From: Halosolutus amylolyticus | GTDB taxonomy: Archaea; Halobacteriota; Halobacteria; Halobacteriales; Natrialbaceae | NCBI RefSeq assembly: GCF_023566055.1 | Contig: NZ_JALIQP010000002.1 | Location: 1 to 64,000, forward strand | Direction of reading: 5' to 3' | Length of the DNA stretch: 64,000 nucleotides | Shown: positions 45,801 through 55,198 of the stretch, one piece after another | Layout: the number at the start of each line of letters is the position of its first letter | Position numbering within the stretch: the stretch's first letter is position 1 | Notes under the pieces: generated by a model | What the model saw: only the letters and a program-made list of their open reading frames with translations | What the model was told of the DNA's origin: nothing | The model's database searches: none | Made by a program: the position numbers and the translations under genes

Positions 45801-45908
45801 GACGATCAACACGCTGCTGACGAGCAGCAAGACGCCGATAATTGCGAACGGGATCCGTGCTCTGTCGTCGTCTGCGATCGAAATCGTACGGGGTGAATTG
45901 CGTGTCAT
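42882..45908 (-). CDS. Large pilin-operon surface protein (DUF7286-like)
   Basis: 1008 residues from the ATG at 45908, overlapping the upstream stop (ATGA). The N terminus has a pilin-like hydrophobic helix (RIPFAIIGVLLLVSSVLIVA) after a short basic segment. The rest is a very acidic extracellular protein with long helical or coiled-coil stretches (LDDKIDELSNLLDSLETLRE and similar), a Gly/Met-rich region and a Pro-rich C terminus (LPGFPLIPWPPLFYLQVDVW). I associate it with DUF7286, one of several haloarchaeal families that accompany type IV pilus-like genes; this is from memory. Last gene of a four-gene operon of such proteins. Confidence 0.7.
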   Translation of the reverse strand: MTRNSPRTISIADDDRARIPFAIIGVLLLVSSVLIVATLETRSDPEIDLGTEMAVDRGEAYATSQIRHATVRATDKVVRSPLTTVDGDVNGAIDDDEAFEDQTKLTILAEVTAALDGREQDVGQGRTVEVSVPEVDDWSDESDLESAIKYVDLEEDDGVMEVTIQDIEFTVRDEDGEVETSTTRDVTVAVGTTMMELHDRVDEYEDHLNKGMIESVQDREGYGYDLAKRMWPLVWGKAYYDRLLGDVEDRAFDNVTPNDHTEVMANDARFTAQQEVFGTQDDYGNRVMAGPFLCMAYDLSDSAFDVGDKYDFDSIADDLHPDENVSSVEDLCAEGILSPDGELPEMPTIEEIITGMLGNIDKNGTIQGHPFADMSMYEMETSLDQDGLEREMREELNETERFNEEYLEDYYDDAENDRTDIGDLDDKIDELSNLLDSLETLREEAVNMDNTDTAIDDVYTVNGKLGSVHSYPSSDGGTHPPTPYLDPDEYDVDNLTEMDPEYYTWRERVDASIDKTTADDGDSSLDRSLVSVEIEVEMRYTTKRRWNNTNTNSSPDVVKYESRNTNYTTAFELDGEFAPDLEINPSSVEHVLDRGGSPDPYVGSPTNWEDASDEVTEVYFGRDFDSDSEFESWIRPRAADVESVSDFEDAINYDRNFDEEIQLSPRSDGSLHSYIVWEDLIEVHNETVTEIEPVEAEVIEMLTADESPIREMSDNVKEMEDEYVNESDDFDNAPGAAKMEARQLYFDNIYKYIDELATHHENVTTGGGNLIDSLLGEFLDSANEIIGGPMDLLDEMLGSGEEMLQDEGGAEVDTPEVLNDVHIDVDGSPTYHSSQVAVNQTEVPAVRAEGDGPLDIDEDVDFAPMGAAYENEVNLPGFPLIPWPPLFYLQVDVWHIDVEGEYARFEVEATSSDPSVTDSTTYVREDKDVMLETPDGDEVQLGSTDPITYETNQTILVVVPAPQFLPQGAPGVGDNTMAGAPGEMCSPLWNETGPEFGEDDPEPEENCL

Positions 45909-47074
45909 TCGTGCCAGGTCTGGACCGTGATCGTTACGTCGTCGTTCGACAGTGCCTCGACGACCGCCTCGGCTCGCTTCCTGTCGCGCTCCTCGCCGTC
46001 GTACTCCGCGTCGATGTCCGCGAACTCGTCCTCGAACGCGCGGGGAATGTCCGCCGCGATCCACGCGGCGAGCGCGTCGGCGTCGGTGACGTCGTACCCG
46101 CCGTCCTGGCCGATGAGGACCTTGTGATTCGCCTCCTCGGCCCGCGCCTCGGATCGGACCAGCGGGGGATGGGTGTCCGGGCTTCGGAACGAGAAGTCAC
46201 CGATGGCGTCGACCGTCGACTGGTAGTGGTACACCTTGAGCTCGCGATCGATCCCCTGGTCCTCGAGTGCGTACTGGGACTCTTCGGGCGGGAAGAGGCC
46301 CTCGACGATCGGTTCGCCGATCACCGTACCCGCGGCGGCGTAGGACTTGTTGTCCGACCCCTTCAGTCCGGGAACGTCCGACGAATCGTCGACCCCCGGC
46401 AGGAAGTCGGCCATCTCGTCGATCCAGTCGTCCCACCAGTCGTCGGCGTCCATCCAGTTCGACTCGAGTTCCTCCCCGTCTACCTCCGGAAAGCCACTGG
46501 AGACCGTCGTCGTCGTACTGGAGACGTCCGCGGTCGGCGGTGGACGCTCGCCGGCGGTCGCCGTCCCGTTGATGGCCGCTCCTTCGTAGGGCTCCCACTC
46601 GGCGACGATGTAGAAGTTCCGTTCGGCACCGAGCAGATTGTGTCGAATCGCCCAGTCGACGGCCTCTTCGTACTCTTCGCCGTAGGCTAACACTGGTTCG
46701 CCACCGATCTGGTGGTTCGCGATCGCGGCGTCGGCCAGCAGGCCGAGCGGTGAGCCGTGATCGGTTCGCGTGTACGTGGTGGCGTCCGTCACGACCGGTT
46801 CGGAGAAGTCGCCCGCGTCACGGACGCCCTCGAGGCTGTACGTGACGGTGATCGTCGATTCGCTCAGCGTCTCCGTCGTGTGAGCGGCCGACTGTGCATC
46901 GTGCTCGTCGGTCGCGACCACCGACGCACCCCCGTCCGTTTCGCGGATCGTGGTATCGTCGCCGGCGTCGTCGAGATACAACCCGACGATCATGACGCTC
47001 GCGGAGACGAGCAGCAGGGCCATGGCCACGTCGACCACGGTGCTGACACCGCGGTCGGAGTCGCGCCCTCGCAT
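45905..47074 (-). CDS. Pilin-like exported protein (DUF7284-like)
   Basis: 389 residues. RGVSTVVDVAMALLLVSASV after a short charged leader resembles the class III signal and helix of archaeal pilins. The extracellular part is acidic, with a Pro/Thr/Ser-rich linker (about 170-185) and no enzymatic motif. It overlaps the following gene by 4 bases and starts 2 bases after the preceding stop, so all are one operon. Probably a structural or accessory component of a surface filament. Confidence 0.7.
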   Translation of the reverse strand: MRGRDSDRGVSTVVDVAMALLLVSASVMIVGLYLDDAGDDTTIRETDGGASVVATDEHDAQSAAHTTETLSESTITVTYSLEGVRDAGDFSEPVVTDATTYTRTDHGSPLGLLADAAIANHQIGGEPVLAYGEEYEEAVDWAIRHNLLGAERNFYIVAEWEPYEGAAINGTATAGERPPPTADVSSTTTTVSSGFPEVDGEELESNWMDADDWWDDWIDEMADFLPGVDDSSDVPGLKGSDNKSYAAAGTVIGEPIVEGLFPPEESQYALEDQGIDRELKVYHYQSTVDAIGDFSFRSPDTHPPLVRSEARAEEANHKVLIGQDGGYDVTDADALAAWIAADIPRAFEDEFADIDAEYDGEERDRKRAEAVVEALSNDDVTITVQTWHE

Positions 47075-47076
47075 GC

Positions 47077-47592
47077 TTACCAGACCTCCACGTGAAGCGT
47101 TCCGCCGCGCACGTCGGCTGGCTCGACCTCGATCGAGATCGGTCGGGTTGCGATCCCGGTATCGTCCGGTTCACCCGCCTCCCGCGGCGGGCCGAAGTCC
47201 GCCTCGCTCGACGTGATCTGTTGGTCACCGAGGCTGTCCCCGTCCGAGTCGAAATGCGCCGCGGCGAAGACGGTCGGTTCGCCGTCGTCGTACGCCCAGA
47301 TCTCTATATAGACGTTCTTACCGTACGGTAACGACTCGCGGTCGATGGCATCGCGCATCTTCGCGTCCGTGTCGGACTCGTACTCGTAGGCGGGGAAGAC
47401 GCCGCGATCCTCGTCTTCGATGTCCTTCCAGACGAGATCGATCGTCGTCTCCTCGACTCCCCGATCCGTTCCTCCGGGAAGGGCGTTACCCGCGTACACG
47501 GCGTATACGCCGACGCCGACGACGACCGCCATCACGGCGATCAGGGCTGCGATCGGTTCGGTCTGCGCTCTAGACGGTAACGATCGTGACAT
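47077..47592 (-). CDS. Pilin-like exported protein (DUF7285-like)
   Basis: 171 residues from the ATG at 47592 (MSRSLPSRAQTEP); the frame extends upstream but into the preceding gene. RAQTEP followed by IAALIAVMAVVVGVGVYAVY is a clear class III (prepilin-type) signal with hydrophobic helix. The domain after it is a compact beta-rich acidic domain. It overlaps the end of the upstream gene by 23 bases, indicating tight coupling. Confidence 0.72.
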   Translation of the reverse strand: MSRSLPSRAQTEPIAALIAVMAVVVGVGVYAVYAGNALPGGTDRGVEETTIDLVWKDIEDEDRGVFPAYEYESDTDAKMRDAIDRESLPYGKNVYIEIWAYDDGEPTVFAAAHFDSDGDSLGDQQITSSEADFGPPREAGEPDDTGIATRPISIEVEPADVRGGTLHVEVW

Positions 47593-48481
47593 GGTACTCA
47601 CCAGTAGAATCCCTGTATTCGACGAACGGTGCGTCGTCGTCGAGATCCGCACTGCGTTCGACTTCGTTGTCCCAGGTCAGCGTCGTCCCCACGTTCAGAC
47701 CGGTTCCGCCCCACGATCCGTCCTCGTACTCCACCGAAAAGTCGAGCGGCGGATCACCCGCAAAGTTCGCCTTTGGCGAGGAAATATCCGAGATAACGAT
47801 CGATCCACTGCCGGTCGAAAACGTTCGCGACTTCTCGTAGTGTAGGTCGGTCCCCGTCGTGTAGGAACCCTCCAGTTCGAGTTCGATGGATCTACCGTCG
47901 ATCCCGTCGTACGAGAGCGTGACTTCCCTGATGTTTCCGAATCGTGACGTTTCCGTCACTTCGAGCTCTGCCGACTCGTGCTCGTTCTCGACCTCGTCTA
48001 CGTTCGGATCGATACTGATCTGGCGAACGACGAGTTCGCCGCTCGCGACCATCGGTTCGCCGCTATTTTTCTGGTATTCGTCCTCGAGGTCCGAGAGAAA
48101 CGTCTCGAAGGCGTGAGTGTCTCCGTCGTCCAACTCCGTCTCGTACTCGTCTTCGAACTCCGCGCCGTGAGTGATGTTTATCAGTCGATCGGTTTCGTTG
48201 ACCGGGACCACGACTCCGTACGCCGTACTGGCGCGATCGGTGCCGTGCTCGTTCTCGAGTTCGATCGTCGGGCCGTCGATACGGATCGTATCAGCCTCGT
48301 ACTTCCAGGTGGCGCTGGCCTCGGTGGAACTTCCCGACACCCGCTCGATCGTGTTCGCCGCCTGGGTCGCGTCCGGTGGCGGCCCCGTCGGTAGACTCAG
48401 TACGACGCCAGCCAGCGCGGCGCTGACGATGGATACCGCCAGAAAGACGTACCACGCATCGGCAGGTGCCTCCCAGTCCAT
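47570..48481 (-). CDS. Exported pilin-operon protein (DUF7283-like)
   Basis: 303 residues. The N terminus DAWYVFLAVSIVSAALAGVV is a signal/anchor of prepilin character, followed by PTGPPPDATQAANTIERV and an acidic beta-rich extracellular domain. First gene of the operon 48481-42882. In clusters I recall, relatives are next to a TadA-like ATPase and TadC membrane protein; neither is present here. Confidence 0.7.
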   Translation of the reverse strand: MDWEAPADAWYVFLAVSIVSAALAGVVLSLPTGPPPDATQAANTIERVSGSSTEASATWKYEADTIRIDGPTIELENEHGTDRASTAYGVVVPVNETDRLINITHGAEFEDEYETELDDGDTHAFETFLSDLEDEYQKNSGEPMVASGELVVRQISIDPNVDEVENEHESAELEVTETSRFGNIREVTLSYDGIDGRSIELELEGSYTTGTDLHYEKSRTFSTGSGSIVISDISSPKANFAGDPPLDFSVEYEDGSWGGTGLNVGTTLTWDNEVERSADLDDDAPFVEYRDSTGEYHVTIVTV

Positions 48482-48627
48482 GGCCCGATTGGCCTCCCCT
48501 TCGTATTTAAATTCAGACGTCGAACGTCAGTGAATAGCATCACTCGCTGGCGTGCCCGATCGTCCTCGCACCGACGTCGGGTGGCTATCGCTCGGTGACG
48601 ACACGAGTCCATCTAGAGGCTCACCCG

Positions 48628-48756
48628 TCAGAACGCGACGATCGCAAGTAGTCGGTAGGCGATACCGATCGCGAACAGCGCGATCAGTGCCAGCGTCGAG
48701 AGGACGACCGCCGGCGGCAGCGTCTCCTGCTCGAACTCGAAGAGCCGATGGATCAT
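48628..48756 (-). CDS. 42-residue single-pass membrane protein
   Basis: ATG at 48756 and TGA at 48628-48630. The product starts MIHRLFEFEQETLPPAVVL, continues into a hydrophobic helix (TLALIALFAIGIAYRLLAIV) and stops. High G/C at third positions supports coding. It lies between rps2 and the pilin-like operon on the same strand. Nothing indicates its function. Confidence 0.5.
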   Translation of the reverse strand: MIHRLFEFEQETLPPAVVLSTLALIALFAIGIAYRLLAIVAF

Positions 48757-48912
48757 ATCGGCACTTTCGGCGGTCTTTACCTAATTCTGTCGCTCCGCGG
48801 GTTCGGCGCGGGCGGGACTGGGCAGTCAGGTACAGGCCGTCGATCGGCCTGCGACGGCCGCGTGGCTCGGGGGCGAGTCGACGGAAAAATCACGCTCCGG
48901 ATTCGAATCCGC

Positions 48913-49692
48913 TCAGACCATGCTCTCGAAGTCCTCGAGCGAGTAGGACGGCTCCGCGCCGCGTCGGTCGAGGACTTCGTTGGCGAGCAGCCAGTAGACG
49001 ACCGAGAGGGCCTTGCGACCCTTGTTGTTCGTCGGAACGACGAGGTCGACGTTGCTGGTCTGGTTGTTCGAGTCACACATCGCGATGACCGGGATGCCGA
49101 CCGTGATGGCCTCCTTGACGGCCTGGGCGTCGCCGATCGGGTCGGTGACGACGAGGACGTCGGGTTCGATGTAGCCGTCGTACTTCGGGTTCGTGAGCGT
49201 GCCGGGGATGAAGCGGCCGGTGCGGGCGCGAGCGCCCACGGCTTCGGCGAACTTCTCCGCCGGGAACCGTCCGTACTGGCGGCTCGAGGTGACGAGGATC
49301 TGTTCGGGGTCGTAGTTCGCGAGGAAGTCCGCGGCCGTGCGGATGCGGCCGTCGGTCTTCGAGACGTCGAGCACGTAGAGACCGTCGGTCCGGACGCGGT
49401 GGATGAACCGCTCCATGTCCTCGGTCTTCTGCTGGGTGCCGATGTGGGCACCGGCGCCGAGGTAGTCCTCGACGGGGATCAGCAGGTCCGCCTCCTCGTC
49501 CGACATCACGTCGTCGTCGAGTGCGGGGCCCTCGTCTTCCGGTTCAGCGTCGGCCTCGTCGGCCTCGGCTGGCTGTTCGTCTACTGGCTCGACGTCCGCG
49601 TCGGCGGCGGGGCCAGCCCCTTCGGCTGGCTCCTCGTCGATCTCCTCCTCGGCGGCGTCGAGCCCTTCCTGGGATGGGTCGTTGTCTGTCAT
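48913..49692 (-). CDS. rps2: 30S ribosomal protein S2
   Basis: 259 residues. An acidic Glu/Asp/Ala-rich N-terminal extension of about 70 residues, usual in haloarchaea, precedes the S2 core ([42 protein letters not shown] and [12 protein letters not shown]). Overlaps the eno stop by ATGA and is the last gene of the ribosomal/RNAP operon here. Confidence 0.97.
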   Translation of the reverse strand: MTDNDPSQEGLDAAEEEIDEEPAEGAGPAADADVEPVDEQPAEADEADAEPEDEGPALDDDVMSDEEADLLIPVEDYLGAGAHIGTQQKTEDMERFIHRVRTDGLYVLDVSKTDGRIRTAADFLANYDPEQILVTSSRQYGRFPAEKFAEAVGARARTGRFIPGTLTNPKYDGYIEPDVLVVTDPIGDAQAVKEAITVGIPVIAMCDSNNQTSNVDLVVPTNNKGRKALSVVYWLLANEVLDRRGAEPSYSLEDFESMV

Positions 49693-50900
49693 GTCGCGTC
49701 GTCTGCGATTCGTACGAGCTCGTTGAGCTTGGCGGTTCGCTCGCCGCCGACCGCGCCCGTCTTGATAAACGGCGCGTCGGTCGCGACGGCGAGGTGTGCG
49801 ATCGTCGTATCCTCGGTCTCGCCCGAGCGGTGGGAGACGACCGAGTCGTAGCCGTTCTTCGTCGCGAGTTCGATCGCGTCGAAGGCGTCGGTCAGCGTCC
49901 CGATCTGGTTCGGCTTGATCAGGATGCTGTTGGCCGCGCCGAGATCGATCCCCTCGACGAGCCGATCGGTGTTGGTGACGAACAGGTCGTCACCGCAGAT
50001 CAGGGTCCGATCGCCGACCCGATCGGTGAGGTCGGCGAAGGCGTCGTAATCGTTCTCGTCGAGCGGGTCCTCGACGTAGACGAGGTCGTACTCGTCGACG
50101 AGGTCGGCGATGTAGTCGATCTGTTCGTCCGTGTCGCGACTGGTGCCGGCCGACTCGTACTCGTAGGTTTCCGAGTCGGCGTCGTACATCTCGGCGGCCG
50201 CGACGTCGAGTCCGAAGCCGATCTCGAAGCCGACCTCGTCGGCGACCATCGAGACCGCCTCGTCGACGATCTCGAACGCCTCGCCGTCGTCGATCGACGG
50301 CGCCCACGCGCCTTCGTCACCCTTGCCGGCGGGTTCGTCGCGTTCCTCGAGCAGGTCGGCGACTGCGGCGTGGACGGCGGCGTTGGCGAAGACGGCGTCC
50401 TCGACGCTCGGTGCGCCGACGGGCGCGGCGAGGAACTCCTGGATGTCGGTCGCGTCGGCGGCGTGTTCGCCGCCGCCCACGACGTTCCCCAGCGGGATCG
50501 GGAAGTTCTCGCCGCGGAAGGTTCCGCCGAGGTGCTGGAACAGCGGCGCGCCGAGCACGTCGGCACCCGCTTTTGCGGCGGCCATCGAGATGGCGACCGC
50601 GCTGTTGGCGCCGATCTCGGAGAAGTCGTCGGTGCCGTCCGCGGCATGCAGGATGGCGTCGACTTCGCGCTGGTTTCCGGCGTAGGCCTCGCCGACGAGA
50701 CGGGGGACGGCGTGTTCGCGGGCCGCGGCGATCGCCTCGGTCGGCGGCCGCTCGACGGCCTCGTACTCGCCCGTGCTAGCACCGCTCGGTGCCGCGGCAC
50801 GGCCGAACCCGCCGCTCTCGGTCAGCACGTCGGCCTCGACGGTCGGGTTCCCCCGCGAGTCGAGGATGCGCCGGAGTCGGACGTCGGTGATGAGCGTCAT
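49689..50900 (-). CDS. eno: Enolase
   Basis: 403 residues from the ATG at 50900. Enolase signatures are clear: [22 protein letters not shown], the metal ligands in [25 protein letters not shown] and [10 protein letters not shown], the catalytic Lys in [10 protein letters not shown], and [18 protein letters not shown]. It interconverts 2-phosphoglycerate and phosphoenolpyruvate. It lies between rpoK and rps2 with 4-base overlaps on both sides. Confidence 0.97.
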   Translation of the reverse strand: MTLITDVRLRRILDSRGNPTVEADVLTESGGFGRAAAPSGASTGEYEAVERPPTEAIAAAREHAVPRLVGEAYAGNQREVDAILHAADGTDDFSEIGANSAVAISMAAAKAGADVLGAPLFQHLGGTFRGENFPIPLGNVVGGGEHAADATDIQEFLAAPVGAPSVEDAVFANAAVHAAVADLLEERDEPAGKGDEGAWAPSIDDGEAFEIVDEAVSMVADEVGFEIGFGLDVAAAEMYDADSETYEYESAGTSRDTDEQIDYIADLVDEYDLVYVEDPLDENDYDAFADLTDRVGDRTLICGDDLFVTNTDRLVEGIDLGAANSILIKPNQIGTLTDAFDAIELATKNGYDSVVSHRSGETEDTTIAHLAVATDAPFIKTGAVGGERTAKLNELVRIADDAT

Positions 50901-51082
50901 TTTCGATCGTAGCCCCGCTTGACGGTAAAGGGCAACACGCCGGCGTCGTACTCTTCTGCGGCGATCAGGATCGGCTCCGTCTGGTCCGTCTCGATCAAGA
51001 CGGGTGCCCCGTAGGACACCTGCAGCGCTCGCGCGCCGAGGATGCGTGCTTTCTCGTATCGGTTGTGTCGTTCCTGTTGCAT
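50897..51082 (-). CDS. rpoK: RNA polymerase subunit Rpo6 (K)
   Basis: 61 residues from the ATG at 51082. [20 protein letters not shown] is the diagnostic RpoK/RPB6 core. It stabilises polymerase assembly. It begins 2 bases after the rpoN stop. Confidence 0.96.
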   Translation of the reverse strand: MQQERHNRYEKARILGARALQVSYGAPVLIETDQTEPILIAAEEYDAGVLPFTVKRGYDRK

Positions 51083-51084
51083 GG

Positions 51085-51279
51085 TTACTGGTACGGAGCG
51101 ACGACGTCGACGAGGTCGGTGTGGGAGACGAGCATGCGCCGACAGCAGTAGCGATCGACGCCGAGTTCGTCGAGGACCTTCTCGGGGTCCTCGTCGCCCT
51201 CGTTCGCTCGCTCGTCGAACTCCTCCCAGTGTTCGCCGACGACAGTGCCACAGGTGAAACACCGGACCGGTACCATCAT
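51085..51279 (-). CDS. rpoN: RNA polymerase subunit Rpo10 (N)
   Basis: 64 residues; start at 51279 or the adjacent ATG at 51276. [13 protein letters not shown] and the CCRRM box supply the four-Cys zinc site of Rpo10/RPB10. Essential for polymerase assembly with Rpo3. Confidence 0.96.
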   Translation of the reverse strand: MMVPVRCFTCGTVVGEHWEEFDERANEGDEDPEKVLDELGVDRYCCRRMLVSHTDLVDVVAPYQ

Positions 51280-51291
51280 GATTGGATCACC

Positions 51292-51690
51292 TTAGCGGTA
51301 GGACTTCTGGTAGCGTGCCCGAGCGCCCGGGCCGCCCCACTTCTTCGGTTCGGACTGGCGGACGTCGTTGACCAGGAGCGATCGATCGAACTCCATGAAC
51401 GCGTCACGGAGTTCGGCGTCGTTCGTGTGCTGGACGATCCCGCGAGCGATGGCGGTGCGGACGGCGTCTGCCTGACCGCTAATGCCGCCACCTTCGACAT
51501 GGACGTCGATGTCCATCTCGCTGCGCAGGTCCTCGCCGGCGATGCGGAACGGCTCGAGCATCTTGAGACGCGACATCTCAGGCTCGACCAGTTCGACCGG
51601 CTTGGAGTTGATTCGAACGCGACCCTCGCCCTCGTGGACGGTCGCGCGAGCGACGGCGGTCTTTTTCTTGCCACTCGTGTTGGTTACCAT
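51292..51690 (-). CDS. rps9: 30S ribosomal protein S9
   Basis: 132 residues. [20 protein letters not shown] at the start and the conserved C-terminal [13 protein letters not shown], which reaches the P-site tRNA, identify S9. Its start overlaps the rpl13 stop by 7 bases. Confidence 0.97.
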   Translation of the reverse strand: MVTNTSGKKKTAVARATVHEGEGRVRINSKPVELVEPEMSRLKMLEPFRIAGEDLRSEMDIDVHVEGGGISGQADAVRTAIARGIVQHTNDAELRDAFMEFDRSLLVNDVRQSEPKKWGGPGARARYQKSYR

Positions 51691-52133
51691 GTGACGTTAG
51701 CACCGAGTTGTTCGGAGACTTCGCCCAGGTGGACGAAGCGGATGTTCGACAGGCGATCCAGCGACGTATCGTCGAGGATCTCGGCCTCGTGCTCGTCGTC
51801 GTCTTCGTAGGGGTTGCCGACGTAGACGCGGACGTTGTCGAACGCCTCGCGGCCGCGTGGCTTCTTGTGGGGCAACATCCCGCGGACGGACCGCTTGAAG
51901 ATGGTGTCCGGCCGACGCGGGTAGTTCGGCCCCCTGTCGGAGCCGAGCTGGAGCCGCGTGCGGTAGGTGTCGAAGACGTCTTCCTTGTCGCCGGTGATGA
52001 CGGCGTCTTCGGCGTTGACGATCGCGACGCGGTCGCCGTCGAGGGCGCGCTGGGCGACCTCGCTGGCGACGCGGCCGAGGATACAGTCGCGGGCGTCGAC
52101 GACGACGTCCGCGTCGAACTCTGCGATACTCAT
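51684..52133 (-). CDS. rpl13: 50S ribosomal protein L13
   Basis: 149 residues. [20 protein letters not shown] and [20 protein letters not shown] are L13 signatures. Overlaps rpl18e by ATGA. Confidence 0.97.
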   Translation of the reverse strand: MSIAEFDADVVVDARDCILGRVASEVAQRALDGDRVAIVNAEDAVITGDKEDVFDTYRTRLQLGSDRGPNYPRRPDTIFKRSVRGMLPHKKPRGREAFDNVRVYVGNPYEDDDEHEAEILDDTSLDRLSNIRFVHLGEVSEQLGANVTW

Positions 52134-52483
52134 CGAATCACCCGTACGTTGGATCCGTCTGGGTTCTCTTCGAGCGCCTGCTCGAGCGGTACTGGGTCAC
52201 CGACCTGATCGATCTTCGTCTCGGCCGAGGAACTGAAGTCGACGGCCGCGACGGTGACGTTCTTCTGTAGTGCGCCGGAGCCCAGCACTTTGCCGGGGAC
52301 GACGACTGTCTCTTCTTCGCGTGCGTACCGCTCGATGCGGCCCAGGTTCACCTCTGCGTGGGTGCGCCGGGGCTTCTCGAGTCGATCCGCAACGTCTCGC
52401 CAGACGTCGGCGTCCGTCTCGCGGGACGTCGACTTCAGCTCGGCGATAAGATCGGTGAGCCTCGGATTGGTCTTGCTACTCAT
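52130..52483 (-). CDS. rpl18e: 50S ribosomal protein L18e
   Basis: 117 residues, L15/L18e fold with [24 protein letters not shown] and [13 protein letters not shown]. It follows tRNA-Leu and precedes rpl13. Confidence 0.97.
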   Translation of the reverse strand: MSSKTNPRLTDLIAELKSTSRETDADVWRDVADRLEKPRRTHAEVNLGRIERYAREEETVVVPGKVLGSGALQKNVTVAAVDFSSSAETKIDQVGDPVPLEQALEENPDGSNVRVIR

Positions 52484-52570
52484 TGGTTTCCTCCAAATAC
52501 TGCGAAACTGCGATCGTTCGGCGACGCGACGTCGCGTCGCTGAGCGAACTGATCTGTTGCAAGAAGTGGA

Positions 52571-52655
52571 TGCAGGGAGCAGGATTTGAACCTGCGGACT
52601 CCTACGAGACAGCGCCCTGAACGCTGCGCCGTTGGCCAGACTTGGCTATCCCTGC
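52571..52655 (-). tRNA. tRNA-Leu(CAG): tRNA-Leu (anticodon CAG)
   Basis: 85 nt, type II. Acceptor GCAGGGA/TCCCTGC, discriminator A, anticodon stem CAGCG/CGCTG with loop TTCAGGG giving CAG, a long variable arm, and T arm GCAGG-TTCAAAT-CCTGC. It lies between rpoD and rpl18e inside the operon and is presumably excised from the transcript. Confidence 0.96.
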
Positions 52656-52785
52656 TCGCACTTCCGTCTACCCACTGCCCCTTCAAACCCCTTTCGATTC
52701 GGCGTGCCGACGCGTCGCCAGTCTCGTCGCTCGCGGCGCTGGCGAGTGGGGCGTCGGTCGCGTGGGATCGGGGGCGTGGACTCAT

Positions 52786-53535
52786 CTATAGCTGTACTGC
52801 GTCTTCGAGGTCACTCGCGCGCGCCTCGATCGTGTCGGCGGCTCGCGTGACCAGTTCCTCGACGTCGAAGGAGCCGTCCGTCTCCACGTGGAAGACGAAG
52901 GCGTTCGGCACGTCTTCGACCCGGAGCTCCTTGCCCGGATAGCGGTTCGAGAGGTCGTGATCGAACTCGCTCGTCGGCACGAGTTCGCCGTCGTCTTCGA
53001 CGACGCCACGGACGATCTGGGGCTCCTCGTCCTCGAACTCGGGCAGGTCGCCGACGACCTCCACGCGCTGGAGGTGCCGGTAGCCGACCGCGACGCCGCC
53101 CTGGTGTTTGGCGTGGTCCTTGCCACGATCGAGCACGGCGTCCGCCTCGGCCTCGAGCCGCTGGTCATCCTTGAGGTCGATGATCGGGATGTTCTCGTCA
53201 GCGGGCCGAACGAGGTCGTCGCTCGAGACGAGATCGCCCGAATAGGCGGTGGCCGGCCCTTCGACGTCGATCGAGAGCGTGACCGTGTCGTCCTCGCCGA
53301 ACTCGCCGACCGGCGGGGTCGTCAGCGGGACGAGTCCCAGCCGCAGGGCGAGTTGCTCGTCGAACATGACCGACGAGTTCTCGACGAACCGGACGGTGTC
53401 GATCGCCATCGTGGGCACGTCGGCGACCATCGCGCGACGGATGCCGTTGGCGAACGCGGGCGTCACGCCCCGGACGAGGAATCGGGCTTCGCGATCCTCG
53501 CGTTCGACGAACTCGACGTCGTACTCTTCTGTCAT
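52786..53535 (-). CDS. rpoD: RNA polymerase subunit Rpo3 (D)
   Basis: 249 residues. [20 protein letters not shown] is the RPB3/alpha assembly motif; [15 protein letters not shown] follows. No Fe-S ferredoxin-like insertion cysteines are seen, so this is the form without the cluster. It nucleates polymerase assembly with Rpo10 and Rpo11. Confidence 0.96.
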   Translation of the reverse strand: MTEEYDVEFVEREDREARFLVRGVTPAFANGIRRAMVADVPTMAIDTVRFVENSSVMFDEQLALRLGLVPLTTPPVGEFGEDDTVTLSIDVEGPATAYSGDLVSSDDLVRPADENIPIIDLKDDQRLEAEADAVLDRGKDHAKHQGGVAVGYRHLQRVEVVGDLPEFEDEEPQIVRGVVEDDGELVPTSEFDHDLSNRYPGKELRVEDVPNAFVFHVETDGSFDVEELVTRAADTIEARASDLEDAVQL

Positions 53536-53538
53536 GGT

Positions 53539-53928
53539 CTAGTAGCCGCCCTTGCCTTTCGGAGCGCGCGATCCGTCGTGCGGGATCGGCGTGACGTCTT
53601 CGATGCGACCGATCTCGATGCCCGATCGGGCGAGTGCGCGGATCGTCGCCTGCGCACCCGGTCCGGGGGACTTCTGGAGGTTCCCGCCGGGGCCGCGAAC
53701 GCGGACGTGGAGGCCGGTGATCCCGGCCGCCTTGACTTCCTCGGCGACGGACTCGGCCATCTGCATGGCCGCGTACGGCGACGCCTCGTCGCGGTTCTGC
53801 TTGACCGCCGTCCCGCCGGAGGACTTGGCGATCGTCTCCGCACCCGTGAGGTCGGTCACGGTCATGACGGTGTTGTTGAACGATGCGTGCACGTGGGCGA
53901 TGCCCCACTTTTCGTCGTCCTGGCTCAT
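53539..53928 (-). CDS. rps11: 30S ribosomal protein S11
   Basis: 129 residues. [20 protein letters not shown] and the C-terminal [20 protein letters not shown] are typical. It is 3 bases from both neighbours. Confidence 0.97.
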   Translation of the reverse strand: MSQDDEKWGIAHVHASFNNTVMTVTDLTGAETIAKSSGGTAVKQNRDEASPYAAMQMAESVAEEVKAAGITGLHVRVRGPGGNLQKSPGPGAQATIRALARSGIEIGRIEDVTPIPHDGSRAPKGKGGY

Positions 53929-53931
53929 GGT

Positions 53932-54453
53932 TTACTGACCCTCCGCGCGTTCGGGGTGAAGTTCGTCCGCGAGCGGACTGTTCTCGTCGAACGCCACGAG
54001 GTCCTCCTCGTCGACGTCGACGACGTACGAGGGAATCCGGTGGCGCTGGTCACCGACCACGACGTGGCCGTGGGTGATGAACTGGCGCGCCTGCTGGGTG
54101 GTGTTGGCGAGCCCCTTGCGGTAGACGACCGTCTGGAGCCGGCGCTCGAGGACGTCCTCGATCTCCAGCGAGAGGACGTCGCCGAGTTCGTCACCCTCGT
54201 CGAGGACGCCGACGCGCTTGAGCCGTCCGAGGAACTCCTCAGAGCGGCGGACGACGGTTTCGTCGCCCTGGGCCTGGCCGAGCAGGTCCCGGGCCTCGCG
54301 CCGGTAGGAGCGAAGCTCGGACTGTGCCCGCCAGAGTTCTTCCTTGTTCTTCAGGCCGTAGCGATCGAGCAGGGAGTGTTCGGTCGCGATGCGTTCTCCC
54401 TGGTAGGGGTGGTTCGGCGTCTCGTACTGCTTGGTGTCAGTGCCCAGTGGCAT
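53932..54453 (-). CDS. rps4: 30S ribosomal protein S4
   Basis: 173 residues, archaeal S9e/S4 type. An S4 RNA-binding domain ([37 protein letters not shown]) follows a helical N terminus. Its start overlaps the rps13 stop by one base. Confidence 0.97.
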   Translation of the reverse strand: MPLGTDTKQYETPNHPYQGERIATEHSLLDRYGLKNKEELWRAQSELRSYRREARDLLGQAQGDETVVRRSEEFLGRLKRVGVLDEGDELGDVLSLEIEDVLERRLQTVVYRKGLANTTQQARQFITHGHVVVGDQRHRIPSYVVDVDEEDLVAFDENSPLADELHPERAEGQ

Positions 54454-54971
54454 TATTCACCCTCACCCTCTTCGGCGGCTTCTTCGGCCTGTTCTTCGCG
54501 GATCTCTTCGACGTTGACTCCGATGGTGCCCTCCGTACGACCGGTGGACTTGGTTCGCTGGCCGCGGACCTTCTGGCCGCGCTTGTGGCGAACGCCCCGG
54601 TAGGAGTCGATCATCTTCATCCGGTTGATGTCGTGCTGTCGGGTCAACTGGAGGTCGTTACCGATCTCGTGGGTCGTCTCGCCGCTGTAGAAGTCGGACT
54701 GGCGGTTGTTGAGCCAGTCGGGGACTTCGTCGGCGTAGTTCTCTACGAGTTCGACGACCTCGTCGATGACGTCGTCGTCGAGTCGACCGAACGTCGCCGT
54801 CCGATCGACGCCCGCTTCCTCGGCGATGATCCGGGCGGTCCGACGACCGATTCCGTTCATCTCCGAGAGCGAGCGCTCGACGGATTTCGTCCCGTCGAGG
54901 TCGGTTTGACCGATGCGGACGAAGTACTGAAGGTCTTCGTCCTCTTGCTCTTGAGGTGCTTCCTCGCTCAT
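54453..54971 (-). CDS. rps13: 30S ribosomal protein S13
   Basis: 172 residues from the ATG at 54971 ([20 protein letters not shown]). The helix-two-turn-helix core [19 protein letters not shown] and the C-terminal [20 protein letters not shown] bind 16S rRNA and the subunit bridge. First gene of the ribosomal/RNA polymerase operon; an acidic tail is typical of haloarchaea. Confidence 0.97.
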   Translation of the reverse strand: MSEEAPQEQEDEDLQYFVRIGQTDLDGTKSVERSLSEMNGIGRRTARIIAEEAGVDRTATFGRLDDDVIDEVVELVENYADEVPDWLNNRQSDFYSGETTHEIGNDLQLTRQHDINRMKMIDSYRGVRHKRGQKVRGQRTKSTGRTEGTIGVNVEEIREEQAEEAAEEGEGE

Positions 54972-55116
54972 GTGTGATGGATGTATGTCTGGTCTGCGCG
55001 CGTTGCAAGCGACTGGCGAAATCGCCAGTCCGTACCGCCGGCCGACCCGGTTCACGCACCGATCGTAGCCGATCGGTCGTTCACTGGGGGCCGTCCGACA
55101 GTCTGGTGTATCCGAC

Positions 55117-55198
55117 GTCGTGGCGGGGATTCGAACCCCGGAGGCTTGACGCCACATGGTTAGCAACCATGCGCCTTGGGCCGCTTGGCTACCACGAC
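55117..55198 (-). tRNA. tRNA-Ser(GCT): tRNA-Ser (anticodon GCT)
   Basis: 82 nt, type II. Acceptor GTCGTGG/CCACGAC, discriminator G, anticodon stem CATGG/CCATG with loop TTGCTAA giving GCT, a long variable arm and T arm CGGGG-TTCGAAT-CCCCG. It is upstream of rps13 on the same strand. Confidence 0.96.
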
